A stretch of 23,348 nucleotides of DNA, from positions 1-23,348 of the forward strand of contig UQSL01000025.1 of NCBI GenBank assembly GCA_900543705.1, read 5' to 3'. Position 1 is the stretch's first letter. Each line of letters starts with the position of its first letter. The notes under the pieces were generated by a model that worked only from the letters and a program-made list of their open reading frames with translations, searched no databases and was not told where the DNA came from. Positions 1-7,297 of this stretch are shown here, in pieces. A program made the position numbers and the translations under genes. Source of the DNA: an uncultured Oscillospiraceae bacterium (GTDB lineage: Bacteria; Bacillota; Clostridia; Oscillospirales; Ruminococcaceae).

Positions 1-339
1 ATAATGTTTGACCTCCGATGAAGAAGATCCCTGCGGGGCCGTGTTTTTATTCGACAACGGGTTTTCGGCAAACAGGCTGTACAGGCCATATCCTGCGAAT
101 ACCATCAACCCGACAACAAACACGCCACCCAGCACCATGGCAAATGCCCGCATGCCCCGGTTTCGCTTGCCTGGTCTGCGCGGCTGCCTGCCCGCATTTT
201 CGTAATCCGAAAAATTCCACTGGTATTCCTCCTGGCTGCGGTCATTCTGTCCGGAAGGATAGCTGTAATACTCATAGGTAGGGCGGCCATTTTGTTCAGA
301 ATTTTGGCCCTTGTTCCCCTGTCCGTCAAATTGGCTCAT
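1..339 (-). CDS. N-terminal part of a membrane-anchored HtrA-like serine protease (runs off the window)
   Basis: The first 113 codons read on the minus strand from the ATG at 337-339, preceded by AGGAG at good spacing, and continue past base 1. Visible are a Gln/Asn/Tyr-rich cytoplasmic segment (residues 1-60), a basic stretch RRPGKRNRG and one membrane helix (about 63-91), followed by a Ser/Thr-rich linker. Clostridial HtrA/DegP-type proteases start this way, often with the same EYxWNxSDYE-like segment, and commonly follow a response regulator and histidine kinase. The gene starts only 14 bases after the kinase stop, so it is probably in the same operon and acts in envelope stress. The protease and PDZ domains are outside the window, so the family call is inference. 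Confidence 0.6.
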   Translation of the reverse strand, partial: MSQFDGQGNKGQNSEQNGRPTYEYYSYPSGQNDRSQEEYQWNFSDYENAGRQPRRPGKRNRGMRAFAMVLGGVFVVGLMVFAGYGLYSLFAENPLSNKNTAPQGSSSSEVKHY

Positions 340-353
340 ATGGCGAGTGCCTC

Positions 354-1886
354 CTAAAAGTTACCGGTATTCGAATCCCTTTCTGACTCCGGAAGAACGG
401 GAGGAGCTTCCTGCCCTTTTGTGTCGCGAGGGCGCCTTGCCGCAGCGCGTTCCGGTTTTACCGGTTTGGCAGAGGGGAGGGTAAATGCAAACTGTGCATA
501 TTCCCCTTCTGTACTGCGCACCATGATATCCCCAGAGTGCAGATTGATGATAGATTTCACGATATACAATCCCAGGCCAACTCCTGTCTTATCAAGGCTG
601 CGGGATTTATCTGATTTATAGAAGCGGTCGAAAATATGGGCGATTTCCTCCTTGGAAATGCCCTGCCCGCTGTTTTTAATGCCGACAAAGACCTTGTGTC
701 CGTCATCCTTGCAGGTAAACTCCAGATATCCGCCGTCGTTGACAAACTTAACGGCATTCTCCACCAGGTTGTAAATCACCTGATGGATCAAATCCGGGTC
801 AGCCTCCACGTAAAATTTTTCCGTGCTGAGGCCTCGGACTTCCAGCTGTTTTTCCTCGATTCGCTGCTCAAAGGTAAACAGGACATTGAGAATGGTCTCG
901 TTTAAATCGAACCGGGTCGGGACAATCTTCATCTCCCCTGCTTCAATCCGTGCGATGTTGAGCATGGAACGCACCAGGCGGGACAGGCGTTTAACCTCCT
1001 GCGAGACGATTTGCAGGTAATGGTCGCGCTTTTCTTCCGGAATCGTCCCATCCAAAATCCCGTCGATAAAGCCGCTGATGGTAGTCATCGGCGTTTTCAG
1101 CTCATGCGAGACATTGGCGACAAAGCTTCGGCGCATGGATTCGAGCGTGGAAAGGGAGTTTGCCATGTTGTTGAAGGCGATCGCAAGCTGTCCCATCTCG
1201 TCGAATTGAGAGACCTGAACACGCTGGGAGAAATCCCCCTTTCCGAAGTTTTGGGCCGCGTTTGCCATAACGCGCAGTGGTTTGACCATGTTTCGAGTGA
1301 TAAAATATATGATGATGCACGAAAGCAATAGTACCGCGCAGGCGGAAACCACAAAAATTTTGAGCATCTCCGTTAAAAACACAGCCAGGGAATCCGCCGA
1401 GGAGGAGGCAAATACCGCCCCGATATAGGTCCCGTCAATAATGACGGGAATCCCAACCGTATAATATTGCCCCTGATAGACCCCGCCCAGGTTGCCGAGT
1501 TCAACAAACCGGTCGGCTTTTACCTGATTCATCACGCTGTCCGGAATCAGGTAGGTCATGTGCGGACAGTCTCCCTGTTCGGTACACAGCAGGGTTTTTC
1601 CCTTGGTGTTGACGAAAAAGATGTTCGCATCCGTGGCCTTACTCAAAATATAGTAGCCCGGCGCCATGACAGAGCTATCCAGCTTGTCCTGTCCGTCTTC
1701 ATCCTGCACAATGCTCTGCTGGGTGAGCAGTACCGCATGCTGGACGTTGCGTTCGAGCATATTTTGCTTGTCCAGTTTGAAATACTGGGCGGCAAACGCT
1801 AAAAAAAGCGCGCCAAGCACCGTGATGCTGACGATAATCATTGCCGCACAGGCGGTAAAATATTTGGTAAAAAGACTTTTTTGCAT
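354..1886 (-). CDS. Membrane sensor histidine kinase (HAMP-HisKA-HATPase), two-component system
   Basis: A 510-aa sensor kinase that autophosphorylates on histidine and passes the phosphate to the response regulator encoded just upstream. In order it has a membrane helix (about 10-35), an extracytoplasmic domain of about 130 residues holding two cysteines (LLCTEQGDCPH), a second helix (about 176-198), a HAMP linker, and an H-box FVANVSHELKTPMTT whose phospho-histidine is about residue 261. The N-box VIYNLVENAVKF, G1 NSGQGIS, F-box FDRFYKSD and G2 GVGLGLYIVKS of the ATPase are all present, so it should be active. I chose the ATG at 1884-1886 because GGAG precedes it; an in-frame ATG 33 bases earlier lacks a Shine-Dalgarno and lies inside a hairpin. 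It resembles WalK/ResE/PhoR-type kinases; the stimulus is unknown. Confidence 0.93.
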   Translation of the reverse strand: MQKSLFTKYFTACAAMIIVSITVLGALFLAFAAQYFKLDKQNMLERNVQHAVLLTQQSIVQDEDGQDKLDSSVMAPGYYILSKATDANIFFVNTKGKTLLCTEQGDCPHMTYLIPDSVMNQVKADRFVELGNLGGVYQGQYYTVGIPVIIDGTYIGAVFASSSADSLAVFLTEMLKIFVVSACAVLLLSCIIIYFITRNMVKPLRVMANAAQNFGKGDFSQRVQVSQFDEMGQLAIAFNNMANSLSTLESMRRSFVANVSHELKTPMTTISGFIDGILDGTIPEEKRDHYLQIVSQEVKRLSRLVRSMLNIARIEAGEMKIVPTRFDLNETILNVLFTFEQRIEEKQLEVRGLSTEKFYVEADPDLIHQVIYNLVENAVKFVNDGGYLEFTCKDDGHKVFVGIKNSGQGISKEEIAHIFDRFYKSDKSRSLDKTGVGLGLYIVKSIINLHSGDIMVRSTEGEYAQFAFTLPSAKPVKPERAAARRPRDTKGQEAPPVLPESERDSNTGNF

Positions 1887-1908
1887 GTGCCCCGCTCCAA
1901 TTCCCTGA

Positions 1909-1933
1909 AAAGCCGGCATGAACTGCCGGCTTT
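1909..1933 (-). promoter_or_regulatory. Intercistronic hairpin between response regulator and kinase
   Basis: A perfect 10-bp inverted repeat (AAAGCCGGCA / TGCCGGCTTT, 5-base loop) lies between the regulator stop (1947) and the kinase start (1886). On the minus strand it is followed by only one or two more T, so it could be a leaky terminator, an attenuator or an mRNA-stabilising element that lowers kinase output relative to the regulator. Confidence 0.6.
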
Positions 1934-1946
1934 CGCGGGGAGGTAA

Positions 1947-2639
1947 TTATTCTTTAACTTCAAATTTGTAGCCGACGCCCCAGACGGTTTTGAGCGCCCA
2001 CTGGTCGGAAACCCCTTCGAGTTTTTCTCTCAGGCGTTTGACATGCACATCCACGGTTCTTGAGTCACCGTAATATTCAAAGCCCCATACCTCGTCGAGA
2101 AGCTGGTCACGAGTGTACACGCGGTTCGGATTGCTGGCCAGATGGTAGAGCAGCTCGAGCTCCTTCGGCGGGGTATCGACTTGCTTACCGTCAACTTTCA
2201 GCTCATATCTTGTCATGTTGACCACAAGCTTGTCGTAGCGCACCTCCTTGATGTCATTTTTGTCCTGTGCGGAGGTGGAGCGGCGCAGCACTGCCTTGAC
2301 GCGCGCGACAATTTCCTTGGTATCAAACGGCTTGACGACGTAATCGTCCGCGCCGAGTTCCAGGCCAAGCACCTTGTCAAAGGTCTCCCCCTTTGCGGTG
2401 AGCATGATGATAGGACAGTTGGAAGTTTTCCGGATTTCCCGGCAAACCTGCCAGCCGTCAAGCTTTGGCATCATTACATCCAGGATCATCAAATCTGGGT
2501 TTTCCGCGGGGAACTTGTCCACCGCTTCCTGGCCATCATAGGCAAGTGCCACCGTGTACCCTTCCTTCTCCAGGTAAAGCCGGAGCAGTTCACAGATATT
2601 TTTATCATCATCAACGACCATGATTTTTCCTGTTGACAT
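1947..2639 (-). CDS. OmpR/PhoB-family response regulator
   Basis: A 230-aa two-domain regulator. The receiver domain (about 5-118) has the acidic pocket VVDDD, the phospho-acceptor Asp54 in LMILDVMMP, the Thr of IIMLTA and the Lys of VVKPFD. The C-terminal winged helix (about 130-228) shows the OmpR-type recognition segment SRTVDVHVKRLREKL and the hairpin wing TVWGVGYKF. The start ATG has a G-rich ribosome site (GGGGGG) about 8 bases upstream. It is the first gene of the regulator-kinase-protease operon and is divergent from ychF. It is likely the partner of the downstream kinase; targets may include its own operon. Confidence 0.95.
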   Translation of the reverse strand: MSTGKIMVVDDDKNICELLRLYLEKEGYTVALAYDGQEAVDKFPAENPDLMILDVMMPKLDGWQVCREIRKTSNCPIIMLTAKGETFDKVLGLELGADDYVVKPFDTKEIVARVKAVLRRSTSAQDKNDIKEVRYDKLVVNMTRYELKVDGKQVDTPPKELELLYHLASNPNRVYTRDQLLDEVWGFEYYGDSRTVDVHVKRLREKLEGVSDQWALKTVWGVGYKFEVKE

Positions 2640-2700
2640 GTTTTGTACCCCCCAAGTGTGATTTTATCTCCCTGGCACTAAGCGTGCCCATCTTATTCCT

Positions 2701-2706
2701 ATTATA
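2701..2706 (-). promoter_or_regulatory. Probable -10 element of the response regulator operon
   Basis: On the minus strand the sequence reads CCTATAATAGG, a perfect TATAAT about 60 bases upstream of the regulator start. No good -35 is seen at 16-18 bases, so the promoter may need an activator, possibly the regulator itself. A small GGCAC/GTGCC hairpin lies in the leader. Confidence 0.45.
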
Positions 2707-2780
2707 GGACATCTCGCCCTTAAGTGGTGAAATTTTTATAAACCTTTTTTTGACTTTTCCTGCACGCAGGCCGTTTTCCC

Positions 2781-2809
2781 TTGCCTGAATGAGGTTTTGA
2801 GGCTATAAT
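2781..2809 (+). promoter_or_regulatory. Sigma-A type promoter of ychF
   Basis: TTGCCT at 2781-2786, a 17-base spacer and a perfect TATAAT at 2804-2809. Transcription would begin near 2816, about 68 bases before the ychF start. Confidence 0.65.
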
Positions 2810-2883
2810 AGTTAAGGTTGACGTATCCGGAATCTTCCGGCTGCAAAAAATTGAAAGACTGAAACTCGGAAAGGATGACATAG

Positions 2884-3978
2884 TTGAAACTCGGAATTGT
2901 GGGACTGCCGAACGTCGGCAAGAGCACCCTGTTCAATGCTATCACCAATGCGGGGGCGGAATCTGCAAACTATCCCTTTTGCACCATTGAGCCAAATGTC
3001 GGAATGGTTACTGTCCCGGATGAGCGACTTGATGCGCTCGCCAAAATGTACGAGCCGGACAAGTTTACCCCGGCGGTTATTGAATTTGTAGATATCGCAG
3101 GGCTGGTCAAGGGCGCTTCCAAAGGCGAGGGGCTCGGCAACAAGTTCCTCGCAAACATCCGAGAGGTAGACGCCATTGTCCATGTTGTTCGCTGCTTTGA
3201 GGACCCAAACATCATCCATGTAGATGGGGAAATCGGCCCGAAGCGCGACATCGAGACCATCAATCTGGAACTAATTTTCTCGGATATCGATATCCTGGAG
3301 CGCAAAATCGACCGCACCTCCAAACTTGCCAAAGGGGACAAAAAATACTTGGCAGAAGTGGAATTCCTAAAAAAACTCAAGGATTTTATGGAAGAGGGCA
3401 AATCCGCCCGCTCCTATCCTTTTACGGAAGAAGAGCATGAGATGCTCGCAGATACCCCGCTATTGTCCAATAAGCCAGTCATCTATGCCTGCAATATGTC
3501 CGAAGAGGATTTTACGCAGGGCATTGAGCAAAACCGCTTTGTCAAAGAGGTGGAGGAAATCGCCTCCGAAGAGCATTCCGGCGTGCTTCCCATCTGCGCA
3601 AAGCTGGAAGAGGAAATCTCCGACATGTCCGCTGAAGACAAGGCGATGTTCCTGGAGGATCTCGGCCTGCACGAATCCGGCCTTGACCGTCTGATTAAAG
3701 AGTGTTATGCGCTGCTCGGGCTCATTTCCTACCTTACCGCAGGCAAGCCGGAGGTACGCGCATGGACTATCAAAAAGGGCACCAAAGCCCCGCAGGCGGC
3801 CGGAAAAATCCATTCGGACTTTGAAAAGGGCTTTATCCGCGCAGAGGTCGTCTCCTTTGACGATCTGATGGCCTGCGGCAGTATGGCCGCCGCGAAGGAA
3901 AAAGGACTGGTACGCCTTGAGGGAAAAGAATATGTCATGCAGGACGGGGACATCGTATTATTCCGGTTCAATGTGTAG
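2884..3978 (+). CDS. ychF: Ribosome-associated ATPase YchF/OLA1 family
   Basis: A 364-aa Obg-related P-loop protein, the usual length for the family (about 363). G1 is GLPNVGKST at residues 7-15, G3 is DIAGLVKGAS and the G4 position reads NMSE rather than NKxD, which fits the ATP preference of YchF. A coiled segment follows, then the C-terminal TGS-like domain ending GDIVLFRFNV. The start is a TTG at 2884 with AAAGGA about 8 bases upstream; no ATG fits better. Members bind the ribosome and influence stress translation. It is transcribed alone from its own promoter and ends at a hairpin right after the stop plus a strong terminator. Confidence 0.97.
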   Translation: MKLGIVGLPNVGKSTLFNAITNAGAESANYPFCTIEPNVGMVTVPDERLDALAKMYEPDKFTPAVIEFVDIAGLVKGASKGEGLGNKFLANIREVDAIVHVVRCFEDPNIIHVDGEIGPKRDIETINLELIFSDIDILERKIDRTSKLAKGDKKYLAEVEFLKKLKDFMEEGKSARSYPFTEEEHEMLADTPLLSNKPVIYACNMSEEDFTQGIEQNRFVKEVEEIASEEHSGVLPICAKLEEEISDMSAEDKAMFLEDLGLHESGLDRLIKECYALLGLISYLTAGKPEVRAWTIKKGTKAPQAAGKIHSDFEKGFIRAEVVSFDDLMACGSMAAAKEKGLVRLEGKEYVMQDGDIVLFRFNV

Positions 3979-3996
3979 TATCCGGTTCTCCGGATA
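3979..3996 (+). other. Perfect hairpin directly after the ychF stop codon
   Basis: TATCCGG, a TTCT loop and CCGGATA form a 7-bp perfect stem starting one base after the ychF stop. There is no T run after it, so it is more likely an mRNA 3'-end stabiliser than a terminator. Confidence 0.5.
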
Positions 3997-4063
3997 TTCC
4001 CTTTCAGGAGGGTTTTCTTAATAAAAAAACAGGAAAAACCAGCGGTTACATTCTGAAGTGATG

Positions 4064-4101
4064 AAAGGTTGGTAGGCACGAAAGCGCCTACCAACCTTTT
4101 T
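4064..4101 (+). terminator. Rho-independent terminator after ychF
   Basis: A 14-bp perfect stem (AAAGGTTGGTAGGC / GCCTACCAACCTTT) with an 8-base loop, followed by further T. It closes the ychF transcript; the A tract on the left arm could let it work from the other side too. Confidence 0.9.
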
Positions 4102-4109
4102 ATGTAATT

Positions 4110-4373
4110 ATGGAAAAGAAGATAAGTGCAATGGCGAGGAAATATATCGATACGAACAAGGAAGAAAAGATTGCGATTGTTAAGCGTAATTTAGCAGGAG
4201 AAACGGCATTGGCATTGGAAAGAGAAACAGGGATCCGCAATGTCTCATCATCAAATGGACGGAAAGTACATGCCGCTGGCCTTTTTGATGAAACAGGGCT
4301 ATGCTTTGCAGATTCTATCTGCGGAGTTTCGTCCCCACACGGGATTTTCCGTGACTTCTCCACAGTCAGATGA
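4110..4373 (+). pseudogene. Decayed transposase-like N-terminal fragment
   Basis: An open frame of 87 codons begins at the ATG at 4110 just after the ychF terminator, without a ribosome site. Its first half (MARKYIDTNKEEKIAIVKRN, then LAGETALALERETGI) looks like the helix-turn-helix start of an insertion-sequence OrfA-type protein. After the GI the similarity stops and the rest looks random, so I read it as a short remnant joined to unrelated DNA. The remaining bases to the proC promoter (about 4240-4420) show nothing else that I recognise. The family assignment is tentative. Confidence 0.35.
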
Positions 4374-4420
4374 AGCACGGGCGCAAAGCGCGCGAAAGAA
4401 ACTCCGCCACCCCTTTTTCA

Positions 4421-4449
4421 TTGACATTTCCACCGCCGGGAAGTACACT
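4421..4449 (+). promoter_or_regulatory. Promoter of proC
   Basis: A perfect -35 TTGACA at 4421-4426, a 17-base spacer and TACACT at 4444-4449. The predicted start of RNA is near 4456, leaving a leader of about 60 bases before the proC ATG. Confidence 0.7.
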
Positions 4450-4514
4450 GATACCAGCGAAATCGGCTGAACCCCTAGAAACAGATGATACAGAAGCTTT
4501 GAGGAGGATTTACA

Positions 4515-5294
4515 ATGATACTTGGATTTATCGGCTTTGGCAACATGGCTCAGGCTATGGCGGACGGCTTTCTCGCCGCAAACGCCCTGCCGCCGCAAAA
4601 CATATACGCCTGTGCAAAAAACTGGGATAAGCTCTGCGCAAACAGTTTAGCCCGTGGGATCCACGCCTGTCACACCGCAGAAGAAGTCGTAACAAACAGC
4701 GATCTCATTATCATCGCAGTTAAGCCCTATCTCGTACAGGAGGTGCTCGCTCCCGTAGCGGACAAGCTTTCCGGGAAAATCCTCGTCTCCGTCGCAGCGG
4801 GCATGACCTTTGCGCGGTATGAGGAAATTCTTCAACCGGGCAGCCACCATATCAGCACCATTCCCAACACCCCGGTCTCCATTGGGGAGGGTATCATCGT
4901 CTGCGAGCAGTTCCATTCTCTGACGGATGACGAATACGCGCAATTCGAGAAACTTTTTTCCCATCTCGGTTTGGTCCAGCCGGTCGAAACCCGCCTGCTC
5001 TCTGTAGCAGGGACGGTCGCCGGATGCGGCCCCGCCTTTGCCGCGATATTTCTTGAGGCGCTGGGAGATGCGGGCGTCAAGCACGGCCTACCCCGCGCAC
5101 TCGCCTACCGCCTTGCCAGCCAGATGCTGGCCGGCACCGGTAAACTCCAGCAGGCAACCGGTTCTCATCCCGGCCAAATGAAAGACGCGGTCTGTTCCCC
5201 GGGTGGAACCACCATTGTCGGCGTGTCCATTTTGGAGCAGAAAGGCCTGCGCAGTGCGGTCATCGACGCTGTTGACGCCATCGAAGCCAAATAA
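4515..5294 (+). CDS. proC: Pyrroline-5-carboxylate reductase
   Basis: Catalyses the last step of proline synthesis, NAD(P)H reduction of 1-pyrroline-5-carboxylate, in the cytoplasm. The 259-aa protein has an N-terminal dinucleotide fold with GFGNMA at residues 7-12, the VKP motif, the NTP motif, the GCGPAF motif and the C-terminal signature HPGQMKDAVCSPGGTTI. Length is normal for the family (260-270). The ATG is preceded by GAGGAGGA at 6-7 bases. It has its own consensus promoter and is followed 23 bases later by the Rsm22-type gene, with which it likely forms an operon. Confidence 0.96.
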   Translation: MILGFIGFGNMAQAMADGFLAANALPPQNIYACAKNWDKLCANSLARGIHACHTAEEVVTNSDLIIIAVKPYLVQEVLAPVADKLSGKILVSVAAGMTFARYEEILQPGSHHISTIPNTPVSIGEGIIVCEQFHSLTDDEYAQFEKLFSHLGLVQPVETRLLSVAGTVAGCGPAFAAIFLEALGDAGVKHGLPRALAYRLASQMLAGTGKLQQATGSHPGQMKDAVCSPGGTTIVGVSILEQKGLRSAVIDAVDAIEAK

Positions 5295-5317
5295 GACCGG
5301 AGAGGACGGACATACCT

Positions 5318-6283
5318 ATGGAATTTCCTGCAGTGCTCAGGGCCGCACTGGAAGAGCAGCTCACCAGCCAAAAACAAGCGCATCTTTTACAGGAGGCGCA
5401 GGCATTGAGCGAGCGCTACCGAAATCGAACCGGAACGGGCCGCAGGCTTTTAACGGAGGACATCCAGGCCGCTGCTTACGCGGCTGTACGGATGCCCGCT
5501 ACCTTTGGCGCAGTCTACTCCGCGCTGGAACAGACGCTTGCCTGCACCTCGGCCCGCCCTGTCACCCTGCTGGATGCCGGAGCGGGAACAGGAGCCGCGA
5601 GTTTTGCCGCAGCAGAGGTTCTTCCTCTGAATCAGGTCATATGCCTGGAACGGGAGGGTGCAATGAGTCGGCTTGGACAGCGCCTGATGCTGGATGCCGG
5701 CTCACCGGTACTACAAAGTACCGAATGGCGCTCCTGCGACCTTACCAAACAGGACATTTCAGAATCCGCCGAATTGGTCATCGCGTCCTATGTGCTTGGG
5801 GAGATGGGGCCGGAGGAACGCCTGCGCACAGCTGAAAAGCTCTGGGATGCCGCCGGGCAAATCCTGCTGCTGCTTGAACCGGGAACTCCGTCAGGATCCT
5901 TCCAGCTGCGGGAGATTCGGGATCATCTGCTCCGAAAAGGAGCGCGCGTCGCCGCGCCCTGCCCACACGAAGGGGCCTGTCCCATCTGCGGGGACGACTG
6001 GTGCCATTTCACCTGCCGTGTGGCGAGAAGTAAGCTCCATCGTAAGCTTAAAGCTGGGGACGCGCCCTATGAGGATGAGAAATTCTGCTATCTTTCCCTG
6101 GTCCGGGAATCTGGCACGCCCGCCAAGGCGCGGGTCCGCCGCCATCCGCGCATCGAGCCGGGCAAAATCACTCTCGAACTGTGCACGCCGGATGGTTTCT
6201 GCCAGAAAATCATTCGCAAAAGGGATGGACCTGCTTTTAAAAGGGCTCGGAAATCCGGCTGCGGCGACCCTTGGGATGAATAA
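5318..6283 (+). CDS. Rsm22/METTL17-family methyltransferase-like protein, putative Fe-S protein
   Basis: A 321-aa protein with a Rossmann methyltransferase fold: the SAM-binding loop LLDAGAGTGAASF is at residues 84-96. The family signature lies at 214-233, where Cys215, Cys221, Cys224, Cys229 and Cys233 fall in PCPHEGACPICGDDWCHFTC, followed by RVARSKLHR and GDAPYEDEKFCY. A further conserved Cys (about 289) sits in LELCTPDG. In mitochondrial Rsm22/METTL17 the matching cysteines hold an Fe-S cluster and the protein assists small-subunit assembly; a similar ribosome-related role here is inference. The ATG has GGAGAGGA upstream. It lies 23 bases after proC and is closed by a terminator. Confidence 0.85.
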   Translation: MEFPAVLRAALEEQLTSQKQAHLLQEAQALSERYRNRTGTGRRLLTEDIQAAAYAAVRMPATFGAVYSALEQTLACTSARPVTLLDAGAGTGAASFAAAEVLPLNQVICLEREGAMSRLGQRLMLDAGSPVLQSTEWRSCDLTKQDISESAELVIASYVLGEMGPEERLRTAEKLWDAAGQILLLLEPGTPSGSFQLREIRDHLLRKGARVAAPCPHEGACPICGDDWCHFTCRVARSKLHRKLKAGDAPYEDEKFCYLSLVRESGTPAKARVRRHPRIEPGKITLELCTPDGFCQKIIRKRDGPAFKRARKSGCGDPWDE

Positions 6284-6291
6284 AAGACACT

Positions 6292-6326
6292 GGCAGCCAC
6301 CTGTAACTACAGAGGGCTGCCTTTTT
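6292..6326 (+). terminator. Terminator of the proC operon
   Basis: GGCAGCC (6292-6298) pairs with GGCTGCC (6315-6321), with an inner CTGTA/TACAG helix, then TTTTT. It lies just after the Rsm22-type gene. Confidence 0.85.
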
Positions 6327-6378
6327 GTCCCGGAAGTATGAAGGGCTCCAAGATCACCATAAACGCCTTCTTTATTAT

Positions 6379-6430
6379 AAAAAGGGCCAGGCCCTGCTCC
6401 TATTCAAACGGCGGGGTCTGGTCTATTTTT
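6379..6430 (-). terminator. Terminator of spoIIID
   Basis: An imperfect stem, with A/T-rich ends and several G-U pairs, forms between 6379-6396 and 6413-6430. Read on the minus strand it ends in CCCTTTTTAT, about 90 bases after the spoIIID stop, which suits an intrinsic terminator. Confidence 0.6.
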
Positions 6431-6521
6431 GAAAGAGTTACGTCAGCCGCCAAACGGCGAGTTATTCCTCAGCACATCCGGTATCATCAACTTCGGGAGG
6501 ACACAGCCGTGGTACACGGTG

Positions 6522-6788
6522 TTATCTACTTTCTCCATGGCTTTCCTGTTTGTATTTGCGCTGCGTTGCCAATCCTCCGCGGATATGCCGCTGTGCTTTG
6601 TTGGTGTCCAATACAATTTTGACATCCGCATACAAGCTGGCATTGAGTTTTTTGAGCCGGTCGGAAACATCCTTATGTACGGTCGACTTGGAAATATGAA
6701 ACTGTTTGGCTGCCGAGCGTACCGTGGATTTGTTTTCTATAATATAATTGGCAAGTGCGATGGCTCGTTCCTCCGGAAGTCCCTTCAA
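6522..6788 (-). CDS. spoIIID: Sporulation transcription factor SpoIIID
   Basis: An 88-aa DNA-binding protein that in Bacillus and Clostridia switches mother-cell gene expression between sigma-E and sigma-K. The helix-turn-helix is at about 23-42 (TVRSAAKQFHISKSTVHKDV), nearly the SpoIIID signature, and the second DNA-contacting basic region reads NKAQRHIRGGLATQRKYK. I place the start at the TTG at 6786-6788, giving MKGLPEERA as in clostridial homologues, because GGGGGG lies 7 bases upstream; a TTG six codons earlier would swallow that ribosome site. It is transcribed alone and leftward. Its presence shows that the organism can very likely sporulate. Confidence 0.95.
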   Translation of the reverse strand: MKGLPEERAIALANYIIENKSTVRSAAKQFHISKSTVHKDVSDRLKKLNASLYADVKIVLDTNKAQRHIRGGLATQRKYKQESHGESR

Positions 6789-6823
6789 CTTAAATCCCCC
6801 CAACAAAGAATCGGTTTTGTCCT

Positions 6824-6854
6824 ATTACTATGCGGGGAAAGACCGTACTATGTT
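6824..6854 (-). promoter_or_regulatory. Possible sigma-E type promoter of spoIIID
   Basis: On the minus strand CATAGTAAT (-10 like) is preceded about 15 bases earlier by AACATAG (-35 like). spoIIID is a sigma-E target in Bacillus, so the position fits, but the match is only partial. Confidence 0.3.
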
Positions 6855-7140
6855 TGAAAACCAGATTTTTCCGGTTTCTTTTTGCAAACCGCTAAAACTG
6901 TAAAAAAAGTTGCCGATAATCATCGGCATGGCAAAGACCCAAAGCGCCCGAAATGGGCGTTCGTATTTGATTCTTATTTCATACGATTCAAAATCTCCGC
7001 TTTATCGTTCCATACGGATTACCATTCTTCCTCTGTTTGTGCAAAAAGGAGGAGCAGGAGACGCTCTGAGTTTTCTCTTAAAGATTACTCTGACAAATCT
7101 CCCAAGGAATGGGGGATGGAAATCGTTAGATTTTTTCGTG
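6855..7140. other. Gene-free stretch with three consecutive hairpins
   Basis: I see no credible gene between spoIIID and the nadB promoter area. Three hairpins follow one another: TGCCGAT/ATCGGCA (6911-6928, perfect 7 bp), CGCCC/GGGCG (6945-6959) and CGTAT/ATACG (6962-6985). A weak AAACC/GGTTT stem followed by CTTTTT lies before them near 6857-6885. This could be a structured leader or a small RNA, but no known class is recognised. Confidence 0.35.
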
Positions 7141-7175
7141 CAGTTTGTTTTCATTTATGGTAAACTGTGTATAAG
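7141..7175 (+). promoter_or_regulatory. Candidate promoter/operator of nadBC
   Basis: CAGTTT (7141-7146) and AAACTG (7162-7167) form an inverted repeat around a T-rich centre, immediately followed by TATAAG (7170-7175) as a possible -10; the -35 would be a poor TTGTTT or GTTTTC. A repressor site overlapping the promoter would fit NAD-synthesis control, but it does not clearly match the NiaR operator that I know. Confidence 0.3.
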
Positions 7176-7297
7176 TATGAGCGCGATGCGGCAAGAGATA
7201 GCGCTTTGGCTTTCCAATGACGGTTCCCCTGCTTGGTGCAGAGAAACGGACAACGGCTGTGCCGGTTTGGGACAGCCCTTTGAGGCGGTGACTACAC

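Noticed and set aside
4240..4470. 76-codon open frame before proC
   Set aside because: No ribosome site or family resemblance, and it runs through the proC promoter.
6882..7163. 93-codon open frame before nadB
   Set aside because: It crosses the hairpin region, has no ribosome site and random-looking composition.
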